Part shown: in pieces, positions 1 to 8,935 of the stretch
Position numbering within the stretch: position 1 is the stretch's first letter
Layout: each line of letters opens with the position of its first letter
Assembly (NCBI GenBank): GCA_050847315.1
Contig: CP193791.1
Length of the DNA: 64,000 bases
Direction: 5' to 3' (one strand)
DNA from: Cedecea sp000277545
GTDB taxonomy: Bacteria; Pseudomonadota; Gammaproteobacteria; Enterobacterales; Enterobacteriaceae
The notes under the pieces: model-generated
Seen by the model: the letters and a program-made list of their open reading frames with translations, nothing else
Databases searched by the model: none
What the model was told of the DNA's origin: nothing
Made by a program: the position numbers and the translations under genes

Positions 1-2416
1 TAACGTGCTTGCGCAGCCGGAAGGCAAGCGCCTGATGCTGCTCGCGCCGATCATTAAAGATCGCAAAGGCGAACACGCCAAAACGCTGGAAAACCTGGCC
101 AGCCAGGGCTATATCCGGGCGCGCATCGACGGCGAAGTCTGCGACCTGTCCGATCCGCCAAAATTAGAGCTACAGAAAAAGCACACCATTGAAGTGGTCG
201 TCGACCGCTTTAAGGTACGTGAAGACATCGCCCAGCGCCTGGCCGAGTCGTTTGAAACCGCGCTGGAGCTGTCCGGCGGGTCTGCCGTTGTCGCCGACAT
301 GGACGATGAAAAAGCGGAAGAGCTGCTGTTCTCCGCTAACTTTGCCTGCCCGGTCTGCGGCTACAGCATGCGCGAGCTGGAACCGCGCCTGTTCTCCTTT
401 AACAACCCGGCCGGTGCCTGCCCGACCTGCGACGGCCTGGGCGTACAGCAATATTTCGATCCCGATCGCGTGGTGCAAAACGGCGAGCTGTCGCTGGCCG
501 GTGGCGCTATCCGTGGCTGGGATCGCCGTAACTTCTATTACTTCACCATGCTGCGCTCGCTGGCCGATCACTATAAGTTCGACGTGGAAGCCCCGTGGAA
601 CGAGCTGAGCGACGCGGTGAAGAAAGTTGTGCTGCACGGCTCGGGCAAAGAAACAATCGAATTCAAGTACATGAACGACCGCGGGGACACCTCCGTGCGC
701 CGCCATCCGTTCGAAGGCGTGCTGCACAACATGGAGCGTCGCTACAAAGAAACCGAATCTTCCGCCGTGCGCGAAGAGCTGGCGAAATTCATCAGCAACC
801 GCCCCTGCACCAGCTGCGAAGGCACGCGCCTGCGTCGTGAAGCGCGCCATGTATTTGTAGAAAATACCGCGCTGCCAACGATTTCTGATATGAGCATCGG
901 CCATGCGATGGAATTCTTCCAGAACATGAAGCTCAGCGGCCAGCGTGCGCAAATCGCGGAAAAAGTACTGAAAGAGATCGGCGATCGCCTGAAGTTCCTG
1001 GTGAACGTCGGCCTGAACTACCTTTCTCTCTCCCGTTCGGCAGAAACGCTGTCCGGTGGTGAAGCCCAACGTATTCGTCTGGCAAGCCAGATTGGCGCCG
1101 GGCTGGTTGGCGTGATGTACGTGCTGGATGAGCCGTCCATCGGCCTGCACCAGCGCGATAACGAGCGCCTGCTGGAAACGCTGATTCACCTGCGTAACCT
1201 CGGCAACACGGTGATTGTGGTTGAGCATGACGAAGACGCCATTCGCGCCGCCGACCATATTATCGATATTGGTCCAGGCGCGGGCGTGCACGGCGGCCAG
1301 GTGGTCGCGGAAGGCACCATGAAGGATATTATTGCGGTGCCGGAATCCCTGACCGGGCAGTTCCTCAGCGGCAAACGCGAGATTGCGGTGCCGAAACAGC
1401 GCGTTGCTGCCGATCCGTCAAAAGTGCTCAAGCTCTCCGGCGCGAAGGGGAACAACCTGAAGGACGTCACGCTGACGCTGCCGGTGGGGCTGTTTACCTG
1501 TATTACCGGGGTATCCGGCTCCGGCAAGTCGACGCTGATTAACGACACGCTGTTCCCGATTGCCCAACGTCAGCTAAACGGGGCGACAATCGCCGAACCG
1601 GCACCGTACCGTGAAGTTCAGGGCCTGGAACACTTCGATAAGGTCATCGACATTGACCAAAGCCCGATTGGCCGCACACCTCGTTCCAACCCGGCGACCT
1701 ACACCGGCGTGTTCACCCCCGTGCGCGAGCTGTTTGCTGGCGTACCGGAAGCGCGCTCGCGCGGCTATACGCCGGGGCGCTTTAGCTTCAACGTTCGCGG
1801 CGGGCGCTGCGAAGCCTGCCAGGGCGACGGCGTAATCAAAGTCGAAATGCACTTTCTGCCGGATATCTACGTGCCGTGCGACCAGTGCAAAGGCAAACGC
1901 TATAACCGTGAAACGCTGGAGATTAAGTACAAAGGCAAAAGCATTCACGAAGTGCTGGATATGACCATTGAAGATGCCCGCGAATTCTTCGACGCCGTTC
2001 CGGCGCTGGCGCGTAAGCTGCAAACGCTGATCGACGTGGGCCTGTCCTACATTCGGCTTGGCCAGTCGGCGACCACGCTGTCAGGCGGTGAAGCACAGCG
2101 CGTTAAGCTGGCGCGTGAGCTGTCTAAGCGCGGCACCGGCCAGACGCTGTATATCCTCGATGAGCCGACCACCGGCCTGCACTTTGCGGATATCCAGCAA
2201 CTGCTGGAAGTGCTGCATCAGCTCAGGGATCAGGGCAATACCATTGTGGTGATTGAACACAATCTCGACGTGATTAAAACCGCAGACTGGATTGTGGACT
2301 TAGGGCCGGAAGGCGGCAGCGGCGGCGGCGAGATTTTGGTCTCCGGCACGCCGGAAACCGTCGCCACCTGCGAAGCTTCTCATACCGCGCGTTTCCTCAA
2401 GCCACTGCTGAAGTAG
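1..2416 (+). CDS. uvrA: UvrABC excinuclease subunit A (5' part outside window)
   Basis: DNA-damage sensor of nucleotide excision repair; a dimeric ABC-type ATPase that loads UvrB at lesions. The reading frame is open from the window edge, so roughly the first 137 residues, including the first Walker A motif, lie outside. Visible in the about 804 residues present: the first zinc finger (CPVC near fragment residue 115 and CPTC near 139), the first ABC signature LSGGEAQRIRL, Walker B with VLDEPSIGLH, the second Walker A GVSGSGKST near residue 502, the second zinc finger (CEAC/CDQC), the second signature LSGGEAQRVKL and LDEPTTGLHF. The C-terminus is intact and the stop codon abuts the stop of the convergent yjbR. 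LexA control is known for the family, but the promoter is outside the window. Confidence 0.97.
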   Translation, partial: NVLAQPEGKRLMLLAPIIKDRKGEHAKTLENLASQGYIRARIDGEVCDLSDPPKLELQKKHTIEVVVDRFKVREDIAQRLAESFETALELSGGSAVVADMDDEKAEELLFSANFACPVCGYSMRELEPRLFSFNNPAGACPTCDGLGVQQYFDPDRVVQNGELSLAGGAIRGWDRRNFYYFTMLRSLADHYKFDVEAPWNELSDAVKKVVLHGSGKETIEFKYMNDRGDTSVRRHPFEGVLHNMERRYKETESSAVREELAKFISNRPCTSCEGTRLRREARHVFVENTALPTISDMSIGHAMEFFQNMKLSGQRAQIAEKVLKEIGDRLKFLVNVGLNYLSLSRSAETLSGGEAQRIRLASQIGAGLVGVMYVLDEPSIGLHQRDNERLLETLIHLRNLGNTVIVVEHDEDAIRAADHIIDIGPGAGVHGGQVVAEGTMKDIIAVPESLTGQFLSGKREIAVPKQRVAADPSKVLKLSGAKGNNLKDVTLTLPVGLFTCITGVSGSGKSTLINDTLFPIAQRQLNGATIAEPAPYREVQGLEHFDKVIDIDQSPIGRTPRSNPATYTGVFTPVRELFAGVPEARSRGYTPGRFSFNVRGGRCEACQGDGVIKVEMHFLPDIYVPCDQCKGKRYNRETLEIKYKGKSIHEVLDMTIEDAREFFDAVPALARKLQTLIDVGLSYIRLGQSATTLSGGEAQRVKLARELSKRGTGQTLYILDEPTTGLHFADIQQLLEVLHQLRDQGNTIVVIEHNLDVIKTADWIVDLGPEGGSGGGEILVSGTPETVATCEASHTARFLKPLLK

Positions 2417-2770
2417 TCAAACCGACAATTGCTGCCTGACCTGCTCAGGCAGCAATGCCACCGCCTGCTGATACGAAGCATCCACCAGATAATAAATTTG
2501 CGAACCGGGCAGCGAGCCGTCGAGGTAAAGCGTGCTCCAGTGCGCCTTATTCAAATGGGCGCTGGGGAAAACGTCCTGATGCTGCTGACGCAGAAGCTCT
2601 GCCAGATCGGGTGTGGCTTTGAGGGAGACTGCCGGGCGCTGGTTCTCCGCATGCACCATGGCAAACAGCACATCGCCGACTTTGATTTGCGTGGCCTTCC
2701 AGTCGCTGTGCACACTCTGCTCTGCGCCGGGTTTTTTCATGCAGTACTCTAAAAGATCCGAATGGGTCAT
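2417..2770 (-). CDS. yjbR: YjbR, MmcQ/YjbR-family DNA-binding-like protein
   Basis: Small protein of the YjbR/MmcQ family (117 residues, close to the 118 of E. coli). It has a CyaY-like fold and its function is not well established. Recognisable stretches are KPGAEQSVHSDWKATQIKVG near the N-terminus and NKAHWSTLYLDGSLP and YYLVDASYQQAV in the C-terminal half. I chose the ATG at 2770 (MTHSDLL) because GAGGAA lies about 7 nt upstream; an upstream in-frame ATG at 2776 has no room for a ribosome binding site, and a longer start at 2818 adds an unconserved tail. It is convergent with uvrA with no gap between the two stop codons. Confidence 0.9.
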   Translation of the reverse strand: MTHSDLLEYCMKKPGAEQSVHSDWKATQIKVGDVLFAMVHAENQRPAVSLKATPDLAELLRQQHQDVFPSAHLNKAHWSTLYLDGSLPGSQIYYLVDASYQQAVALLPEQVRQQLSV

Positions 2771-2861
2771 CTTCATTTCCTCGTCCTGAACGTTTACCGG
2801 AAGCATTCGCGGCAGCATTAAGTGTGCGCCAAAAGCGGATAACAGACGAGGGAATTGATTA

Positions 2862-2893
2862 AAAAAACGGCAGGCAATTTATGTTAGCTGCCG
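2862..2893 (-). terminator. Rho-independent terminator after aphA
   Basis: On the minus strand a CGGCAG...CTGCCG stem (2888-2893 with 2868-2873) is followed directly by seven T residues. It lies about 15 nt beyond the aphA stop codon, before yjbR. The loop is long (14 nt), so it is a moderate terminator. Confidence 0.6.
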
Positions 2894-2908
2894 CTTTTCT
2901 GGCCGGGA

Positions 2909-3622
2909 TCAGTACTCGGAGTTGACGATAACCTCTTCGCCAAACGAGCCTGCTTTCGGCAGCGGCTGGTAGCTGGAGTTGGAGGCTCGCAGGATACGAA
3001 TGCCGCGCGCGCCGACGTCCTGGGCCGCGGTGATGTCGTTGTCTGAATCGCCGTAGAAGATTTTGATTTTCTTCTCTTTCAGCCACTGGGTTTTGGTGTT
3101 CTGGCCTTCTTTATCGCCGGCAAAGATCACCGGATTGACGCTCGGCTCCGGGATCAGGAAGTCGTTTTGCAGGGTTTTGGTGACGGTTTCGGTTTTGGTC
3201 TGGCTGCGTCCGGTCACAAAGTACACGCTGTCGCCGCGCTTGAGGTGCATGGTGATCAGGCTTTTTGCGACCTCTTTAGGCATGCTGAAGTCATCCCAGC
3301 CGTTGTTCATCTTTTCCCAAAAAGCCGGGTTTTTCAGGTAGTCCTGCTTACCCGGCGAGAACTCTTTTTGCCCGCGATAAAAGCCCGGGCTGGAAAACAG
3401 CACGGTATCGTCGATATCAAACCCGACGGCGATAGGCGCGCGGCCAAGCAGGCTATTTTCAATTTGTGCCACGGAAACCCAGTGGATTGGCACCTGTTGC
3501 GCCAGCTGCGCCACGGTGACGCCAGGATTCAGCGGAGCGGGGGCGGATTCGGTTGCCAAAGCGGCATGATTGAAGCCTGCCAGCAGGCAGACGGCACTGA
3601 GTGCCAGGGCGATCTTACGCAT
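2909..3622 (-). CDS. aphA: Class B acid phosphatase / phosphotransferase
   Basis: Periplasmic, metal-dependent non-specific acid phosphatase of the HAD superfamily; the 237 residues match the E. coli family length. The N-terminus is a signal peptide (MRKIALALSAVCLLAGFNHA, cleavage expected near residue 23 after ALA). The HAD nucleophile motif FDIDDTVLF is at 68-76 (Asp69 nucleophile, Asp71 acid/base), VTGRS at 136-140 is motif II, and GDSDNDI at 191-197 supplies the remaining metal-binding acids. It stands as a single gene with its own terminator, between yjbR and tyrB. Confidence 0.95.
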   Translation of the reverse strand: MRKIALALSAVCLLAGFNHAALATESAPAPLNPGVTVAQLAQQVPIHWVSVAQIENSLLGRAPIAVGFDIDDTVLFSSPGFYRGQKEFSPGKQDYLKNPAFWEKMNNGWDDFSMPKEVAKSLITMHLKRGDSVYFVTGRSQTKTETVTKTLQNDFLIPEPSVNPVIFAGDKEGQNTKTQWLKEKKIKIFYGDSDNDITAAQDVGARGIRILRASNSSYQPLPKAGSFGEEVIVNSEY

Positions 3623-3774
3623 TGTTTTCCCTTTATTTTCTGTTTTTAATCGTTGTTAAAATGAGCAGCCTTGCCATAAAGCCTTCCGACCATACCTGCC
3701 GGGGACCGATCGACAAAGATTTTTTTCAGTTTTATGTCAGAGAAAATAGGCAGGGTCACAGAATAGAGCAGGAA

Positions 3775-3800
3775 TTTCCTCTCCCAAACGGGAGAGGAAA
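3775..3800. repeat. Perfect 11-bp inverted repeat downstream of tyrB
   Basis: TTTCCTCTCCC (3775-3785), loop AAAC, GGGAGAGGAAA (3790-3800). It lies 39 bp past the tyrB stop and upstream of aphA. It could terminate tyrB, but on the minus strand no T-run follows the stem. The CCTCTCCC/GGGAGAGG core resembles the palindromic elements at 24931-25095 and 47058-47092. Confidence 0.6.
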
Positions 3801-3838
3801 AAGAGAACATGCGGTAACCAAATAAAGTTAGCGAGTAC

Positions 3839-5032
3839 TTACATCACTGCAGCGAACGCCTGCGCCACGCGCTGAACGTTGCTGTGATTAAGCCCGGCAA
3901 CGCAGATACGACCGCTGGTGAGCAGGTAAATGCCAAACTCATCACGCAGGCGGTCGGCCTGAGCCGCGCTTAGCCCGGTGTAGCTAAACATGCCGCGCTG
4001 TTTCACCAGGTAGTCAAAGTTGCGCCCCGGCACCGCTTTAGTCAGCACTTCCACCAGCACCTGGCGCATTTCCAGAATACGCACGCGCATGGTTTCCACT
4101 TCCGCAATCCAGCTCGCTTTCAGCTTCTCGTCATTCAGAACGGTCGCCACCACCTGCGCCCCAAAGTTCGGCGGGCTGGAGTAGTTGCGGCGCACGGTAG
4201 CTTTGAGCTGACCCAGCACTCGCCCTGCGGCATCACTGTCTTCGCAAACTACGGAAAGCCCGCCCACGCGTTCGCCATAGAGAGAGAAGATTTTAGAGAA
4301 GGAATTGCTGACCAGCATCGGCTGCCCGGAGGAGGCGATGGCGCGGATGGCATAGGCATCCTGCTCCATGCCCGCGCCAAAGCCCTGATAGGCGATGTCG
4401 AGGAACGGGATCAGGTTGCGTGCTTTAAGAATTTCCGTGACGGCATCCCACTGGCTGTCGGTGAGATCTGAGCCGGTTGGGTTGTGGCAGCAAGGGTGCA
4501 GCAGCACGATGCTAAGTTCAGGCAGCGTATTCAGTTTTTCCAGCAGCGCCTCAAAGCGCACGCCGTTGGTTTCGCTGTCGAACCACGGGTAAGTATTCAC
4601 GGTGAAACCCGCGCCTTCAAAAATGGCGACGTGGTTTTCCCAGGTTGGATCGCTGACCCATACCTGTGAATCAGGGAAATAGGTTTTCAGGAAGTCAGCG
4701 CCAATTTTTAAGGCACCGGACCCCCCGAGCGTTTGCACGGTGGCAATGCGACCTTCCACCAGCGCCGGGTGGTTAGCACCAAACAGCAGCGGCGCGATGG
4801 CGCTGCGATAGCTGTTCAGGCCCTCCATCGGTAAATAGAGAGAGGCGCCGTGAGCCTGCGCATTCAGGCGAGCTTCTGCTTCTGCCACGGCCTGTAACTG
4901 CGGGATCACCCCATCTTCATTGTAATAGAGGCCGATGCTGAGGTTGACCTTGTCGCTGCGCGGATCGACTTTAAAGCGTTCCATGAGGGAAAGGATCGGG
5001 TCGCCAGCATAGGCGTCAACTTTTTGAAACAC
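3839..5032 (-). CDS. tyrB: Aromatic amino acid aminotransferase
   Basis: PLP-dependent class I aminotransferase making tyrosine and phenylalanine (also leucine, aspartate) from their 2-oxo acids with glutamate; a cytosolic homodimer. Length 397 equals E. coli TyrB. Visible: NPTG at 184-187, LDIAYQGFG with Asp212 that holds the PLP pyridine nitrogen, and SNSFSK at 242-247 with Lys247 as the Schiff-base lysine. It starts MFQKVDAYAGDP with AGGAGAA about 8 nt upstream. It follows alr on the same strand with 58 bp between, and that gap is filled by a perfect inverted repeat (5044-5081). In E. coli tyrB is repressed by TyrR; I did not see a canonical TGTAAA-N6-TTTACA box. Confidence 0.96.
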   Translation of the reverse strand: MFQKVDAYAGDPILSLMERFKVDPRSDKVNLSIGLYYNEDGVIPQLQAVAEAEARLNAQAHGASLYLPMEGLNSYRSAIAPLLFGANHPALVEGRIATVQTLGGSGALKIGADFLKTYFPDSQVWVSDPTWENHVAIFEGAGFTVNTYPWFDSETNGVRFEALLEKLNTLPELSIVLLHPCCHNPTGSDLTDSQWDAVTEILKARNLIPFLDIAYQGFGAGMEQDAYAIRAIASSGQPMLVSNSFSKIFSLYGERVGGLSVVCEDSDAAGRVLGQLKATVRRNYSSPPNFGAQVVATVLNDEKLKASWIAEVETMRVRILEMRQVLVEVLTKAVPGRNFDYLVKQRGMFSYTGLSAAQADRLRDEFGIYLLTSGRICVAGLNHSNVQRVAQAFAAVM

Positions 5033-5043
5033 GGTGAGGTTCT

Positions 5044-5081
5044 CCTGGTTTACAGTTCGCGGATTTCCACTGTAAACCAGG
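5044..5081. promoter_or_regulatory. Perfect 13-bp inverted repeat between alr and tyrB
   Basis: CCTGGTTTACAGT (5044-5056) and ACTGTAAACCAGG (5069-5081), separated by 12 nt, immediately upstream of the tyrB ribosome binding site. The arms contain TTTACA and TGTAAA, the half-site words of TyrR boxes, but with 16 nt between them and in inverted order. It may be an operator for TyrR, or an RNA hairpin ending alr or modulating tyrB translation. There is no T-run, so a simple terminator is unlikely. Confidence 0.5.
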
Positions 5082-5090
5082 CGAGGACAC

Positions 5091-6170
5091 TCAGTCCAGA
5101 TACTTCATTGTTACCCTTGAAGTCAGGCGAGTGATAAGTTCGTAAGCACTTACATTCGAATATTCGGCGATGCGTTCGACCGGCAAACCTTCACCCCACA
5201 GCACTGCACTATCGCCCGGTTTATCGGCGGCATCCGGGCCTAAATCGACGCAAATCATGTCCATGGCAACGCGCCCCACAATGGGCACTTCGCGACCATT
5301 GATCAGCACCGGCGTGCCGGAAGGCGCGCTGCGCGGGTAGCCGTCACCGTAGCCCATAGCCACCACGCCAAGGCAGGTGTCGCGCTCGGCAGTCCAGGTC
5401 CCACCGTAGCCGACCGGCTCCCCGGCTTTATGGCCGCGAACCGCGATCAGGCTTGAGGTTAAAGACATCACCGGCTGGAAACCAAAGTCTTCACCCCACG
5501 GCTTTTGTTCCAGCGGCGAAACGCCGTACAGGATGATGCCGGGGCGAACCCAGTCCATATGCGAGTCGGGCCACAGCAGAATGCCGCCCGAGGCGGCGAT
5601 AGAGCGCTGACCCGGCTTGCCTGCAGTGAAAGAATTAAAGATATCGAGCTGGCGCGGGGTGGCGTCGGACTCCGGCTCATCGGCACGGGCAAAGTGGCTC
5701 ACCACGTTTACCGGCTGGCTGACGTTTTTGCAGGCGGCCAGGCGCTGATAGAAAGCTTCGGCCTCTTCCGGGCGCACGCCGAGGCGGTGCATCCCGGTGT
5801 CCAGCTTCATCCAGACGGTGATGGGCTGGCTGAGATCGGCCTGCTCTAGCGCTTCCAGCTGTTGAATGCTGTGGATCGCCGTCTGGAAGTTCTGGGCGGC
5901 AATCGTCGGCAAGTCTTCAGCATTGAAGAACCCTTCCAGCAGCAGAACGGGTTTAGTGATGCCACCTTCCCGCAGGCGCAGGGCTTCTTCGAGGCGGGCC
6001 ACGCCGAAGGCATCGGCGTTTTCTAAGGTGCGGGCGGTCTCCAGCAGACCATGCCCATAGGCGTTTGCTTTCACGACTGCCACCAGGCGACTGTTCGGAG
6101 CCAGTTCGCGGAGGCGTTGCAGGTTGTGTCGCAGAGCGCGGCGGTTAATGACGACGGTTGCCGCTTGCAT
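5091..6170 (-). CDS. alr: Alanine racemase, biosynthetic
   Basis: PLP enzyme converting L-alanine to D-alanine for peptidoglycan. The 359 residues equal E. coli Alr. Lys34 in VVKANAYGHG is the PLP lysine, and Tyr255 in EPVGYGGTW is the second catalytic base. The C-terminal beta domain ends LTSRVTMKYLD. The start at 6170 (MQAATVVINRR) has AGGAAAG about 6 nt upstream; an upstream in-frame start at 6221 would add 17 unconserved residues and is rejected. It lies 87 bp downstream of dnaB on the same strand, as in E. coli. Confidence 0.96.
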   Translation of the reverse strand: MQAATVVINRRALRHNLQRLRELAPNSRLVAVVKANAYGHGLLETARTLENADAFGVARLEEALRLREGGITKPVLLLEGFFNAEDLPTIAAQNFQTAIHSIQQLEALEQADLSQPITVWMKLDTGMHRLGVRPEEAEAFYQRLAACKNVSQPVNVVSHFARADEPESDATPRQLDIFNSFTAGKPGQRSIAASGGILLWPDSHMDWVRPGIILYGVSPLEQKPWGEDFGFQPVMSLTSSLIAVRGHKAGEPVGYGGTWTAERDTCLGVVAMGYGDGYPRSAPSGTPVLINGREVPIVGRVAMDMICVDLGPDAADKPGDSAVLWGEGLPVERIAEYSNVSAYELITRLTSRVTMKYLD

Positions 6171-6257
6171 GTTCTTTCCTTGCTTAAAAAGTAACAAAAA
6201 CCTACCCCCTGAATCTTTCAAGCCCCGGCAAGGTGGCTTGAAGGATGACGAGGATTT

Positions 6258-7664
6258 TTATTCTTCGTCGTACTGCGGCCCGGCATAGTTATCGAAGCGT
6301 GACCACTGGCCGTTAAAGGTCAGGCGTACGGTACCGATCGGGCCGTTACGCTGCTTACCGATGATGATTTCCGCGATGCCTTTCAGGTCGCTGTTTTCGT
6401 GGTAAACCTCGTCGCGATAGATAAACATGATCAAGTCGGCATCCTGCTCGATGGAGCCAGATTCACGCAGGTCGGAGTTGACCGGGCGTTTGTCGGCGCG
6501 CTGTTCCAGGGAGCGGTTAAGCTGCGACAGCGCCACCACCGGAACCTGAAGTTCTTTTGCCAGCGCCTTGAGCGAGCGGGAAATCTCGGCGATCTCCAGC
6601 GTACGGTTGTCGGACAGCGACGGCACGCGCATCAGCTGCAGGTAGTCAATCATGATCATGCTTAAACCTTCATGCTCACGGTAGATACGGCGGGCACGCG
6701 AGCGCACTTCGGTTGGTGTCAGGCCAGAAGAGTCATCGATGTACATGTTGCGCTTCTCGAGCAAAATGCCCATGGTGCTGGAGATACGCGCCCAGTCCTC
6801 ATCGTCCAGCTGGCCGGTACGGATTCGGGTCTGGTCCACGCGCGACAGCGACGCCAGCATACGCATCATGATCTGCTCGCCGGGCATTTCGAGGCTGAAA
6901 ATCAGTACCGGTTTGTCCTGCAGCATGGCGGCGTTTTCGCACAGGTTCATCGCAAAAGTGGTTTTACCCATCGACGGACGAGCGGCCACGATAATCAGGT
7001 CAGAGCGCTGGAGGCCCGCTGTTTTCTTGTTCAGATCCTGGTAGCCGGTATCCACCCCCGTGACGCCGTCGTGCGGCGTCTGGTAGAGGGACTCAATTCG
7101 GGAAACCGTGGCTTCCAGAATCTGGTCGATGCTTTTCGGGCCTTCATCTTTGTTAGCGCGGTTTTCGGCAATCTGGAAAACGCGGGATTCTGCCAGATCC
7201 AGCAAATCTTCACTGGTACGCCCCTGCGGGTCGTAGCCGGCATCGGCAATTTCATTGGCGACCGCAATCATTTCGCGCACAACCGCACGTTCGCGCACGA
7301 TATCCGCGTAAGCGCTGATGTTCGCCGCACTTGGCGTGTTTTTAGAGAGTTCCGCGAGATAAGCAAAACCACCGACGCTCTCGAGCTGCCCCTGGAGCTC
7401 CAGGGATTCAGAAAGCGTAATCAGGTCGATGGGTTTGCTCATTTCGAGCAGGCGCTGCATTTCGGTAAAGATCATGCGGTGCGGACGGCTGAAGAAGTCG
7501 TTAGCGACCACGCGCTCGGCGACGTTGTCCCAGCGTTCGTTATCCAGCATTAAACCGCCCAACACCGACTGCTCCGCCTCAAGCGAGTGCGGCGGCATCT
7601 TCAGCCCTTCTACCTGACGGTCGCGGGGTTCTTTCGGTTTGTTGAAGGGTTTATTTCCTGCCAT
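6258..7664 (-). CDS. dnaB: Replicative DNA helicase DnaB
   Basis: Hexameric 5'-3' helicase of the replication fork, loaded by DnaC at oriC and binding DnaG primase through its N-terminal domain. At 468 residues it is close to the 471 of E. coli. The N-terminal domain covers about 25-130, then a linker helix, then the RecA-like domain with Walker A ARPSMGKT at 228-235 (Lys234) and Walker B-type IMIDYLQLM. No intein interrupts it. It begins MAGNKPFNKPKEPRDRQVEG, and the divergent qor starts 79 bp upstream. Confidence 0.97.
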   Translation of the reverse strand: MAGNKPFNKPKEPRDRQVEGLKMPPHSLEAEQSVLGGLMLDNERWDNVAERVVANDFFSRPHRMIFTEMQRLLEMSKPIDLITLSESLELQGQLESVGGFAYLAELSKNTPSAANISAYADIVRERAVVREMIAVANEIADAGYDPQGRTSEDLLDLAESRVFQIAENRANKDEGPKSIDQILEATVSRIESLYQTPHDGVTGVDTGYQDLNKKTAGLQRSDLIIVAARPSMGKTTFAMNLCENAAMLQDKPVLIFSLEMPGEQIMMRMLASLSRVDQTRIRTGQLDDEDWARISSTMGILLEKRNMYIDDSSGLTPTEVRSRARRIYREHEGLSMIMIDYLQLMRVPSLSDNRTLEIAEISRSLKALAKELQVPVVALSQLNRSLEQRADKRPVNSDLRESGSIEQDADLIMFIYRDEVYHENSDLKGIAEIIIGKQRNGPIGTVRLTFNGQWSRFDNYAGPQYDEE

Positions 7665-7743
7665 AGTGAGGGAGCTACCAAATTCATAGTGAGAGACCGG
7701 GAAGTATAACCATTCTTGTCACTCTTCGACACAAGGAGTTTCC

Positions 7744-8727
7744 ATGGCAACGCGCATCGAATTTAGCCAACACGGCGGGCCTGAAGTATTGAAAGCCGTT
7801 GAGTTTACGCCGAAAGATCCGGCGGAGAACGAAGTTCAGGTTGAGAATAAAGCGATAGGTATTAACTACATTGATACCTATATCCGCAGCGGGCTCTATC
7901 CGCCACCGGCGCTCCCGAGCGGGCTGGGTACCGAAGCGGCTGGCGTTGTCAGCAAGGTCGGCAGCAAAGTCACTCACCTGAAGGTTGGCGATCGCGTTGT
8001 TTACGCGCAGTCTGGCCTGGGCGCATACAGCAGCGTTCACAATGCGCCAGCCGATAAAGTCGCTAAAATCCCGGATGCTATCTCTTTCGAACAGGCAGCA
8101 GCTTCTTTCCTGAAAGGCCTGACCGTGTTTTACCTGCTGCGTAAAACCTACGAAATTAAAGCCAATGAAACCTTCCTGTTCCACGCGGCGGCGGGCGGCG
8201 TGGGCTTAATTGCCTGCCAGTGGGCGAAAGCGCTGGGCGCCAAACTGATTGGTACCGTCGGTTCAGCACAAAAGGCCGATCGCGCTTTGCAGGCAGGGGC
8301 GTGGCAAACCATCAACTATCAGCACGAAAATATCTCTGAGCGCGTCAAAGAGCTGACCGGCGGCAAGAAAGTGGCAGTCGTGTATGACTCCGTCGGGAAA
8401 GAGACCTGGGAAGCGTCGCTGGATTGCCTGCAGCGCCGTGGGCTGATGGTGAGCTTTGGTAACTCTTCCGGGCCGGTGACCGGCGTGAACCTGGGCATTC
8501 TGAACCAGAAGGGATCGCTGTACGTGACTCGCCCTTCTCTGAACGGCTATCTCACCACCCGCGCCGAGTTCGATGAAGCCTGCCACGAGTTGTTTTCGCT
8601 GATCGCCAGCGGCGCGATTAAGGTGGATGTCGCGGAAAACCAGAAATTTGCGCTGAAGGATGCGGTGCTTGCACACCAGACGCTGGAGAGCCGTGCCACG
8701 CAGGGTTCAAGCCTGTTAATTCCGTAA
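7744..8727 (+). CDS. qor: NADPH:quinone oxidoreductase Qor
   Basis: Zinc-less medium-chain dehydrogenase/reductase (zeta-crystallin-like) that reduces quinones with NADPH; soluble homodimer, 327 residues as in E. coli. The Rossmann nucleotide motif AAAGGVG is at 148-154. The catalytic-zinc cysteine and histidine of alcohol dehydrogenases are missing, as expected of the quinone reductase branch. AAGGAG precedes the ATG. It is transcribed divergently from dnaB and ends in a strong terminator at 8752-8782. Confidence 0.95.
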   Translation: MATRIEFSQHGGPEVLKAVEFTPKDPAENEVQVENKAIGINYIDTYIRSGLYPPPALPSGLGTEAAGVVSKVGSKVTHLKVGDRVVYAQSGLGAYSSVHNAPADKVAKIPDAISFEQAAASFLKGLTVFYLLRKTYEIKANETFLFHAAAGGVGLIACQWAKALGAKLIGTVGSAQKADRALQAGAWQTINYQHENISERVKELTGGKKVAVVYDSVGKETWEASLDCLQRRGLMVSFGNSSGPVTGVNLGILNQKGSLYVTRPSLNGYLTTRAEFDEACHELFSLIASGAIKVDVAENQKFALKDAVLAHQTLESRATQGSSLLIP

Positions 8728-8751
8728 CCCACTCAAAATTCAGAAAGAATT

Positions 8752-8782
8752 AGGGCTTCCCGGAGGAAGCCCTTTCTTTTTT
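8752..8782 (+). terminator. Rho-independent terminator after qor
   Basis: GGGCTTCC (8753-8760), loop CGGA, GGAAGCCC (8765-8772), then TTTCTTTTTT. It begins 25 bp after the qor stop. Confidence 0.9.
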
Positions 8783-8868
8783 GTTCGTGCTGTATGTAGG
8801 GTACAGCGCGATGAATTCTTGTTACTGCGAAAGGATAGTCGCAGATTTAATAAGTAAAAGAAATGACG

Positions 8869-8927
8869 CCACCGGGATTAAGTTCAGGCTTGTGATCGGC
8901 TCCGCAATACCTGAATTCTCCCGGTGG
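8869..8927. repeat. Two-step inverted repeat between qor and dusA
   Basis: The outer arms CCACCGGGA (8869-8877) and TCCCGGTGG (8919-8927) enclose inner arms TTCAGG (8883-8888) and CCTGAA (8910-8915). On the minus strand it follows dusA by 9 bp and is followed by ATTTCTTTTA, so it is probably the dusA terminator. The arm is longer and more structured than usual. E. coli, as I recall, has pspG in this gap; no such ORF is visible here. Confidence 0.55.
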
Positions 8928-8935
8928 CCTTAAGG

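Noticed and set aside
170..1291. 373-codon open frame antisense to uvrA
   Set aside because: It is the complementary shadow of a GC-rich coding gene; no ribosome binding site, no recognisable domain, while the sense frame is UvrA throughout.
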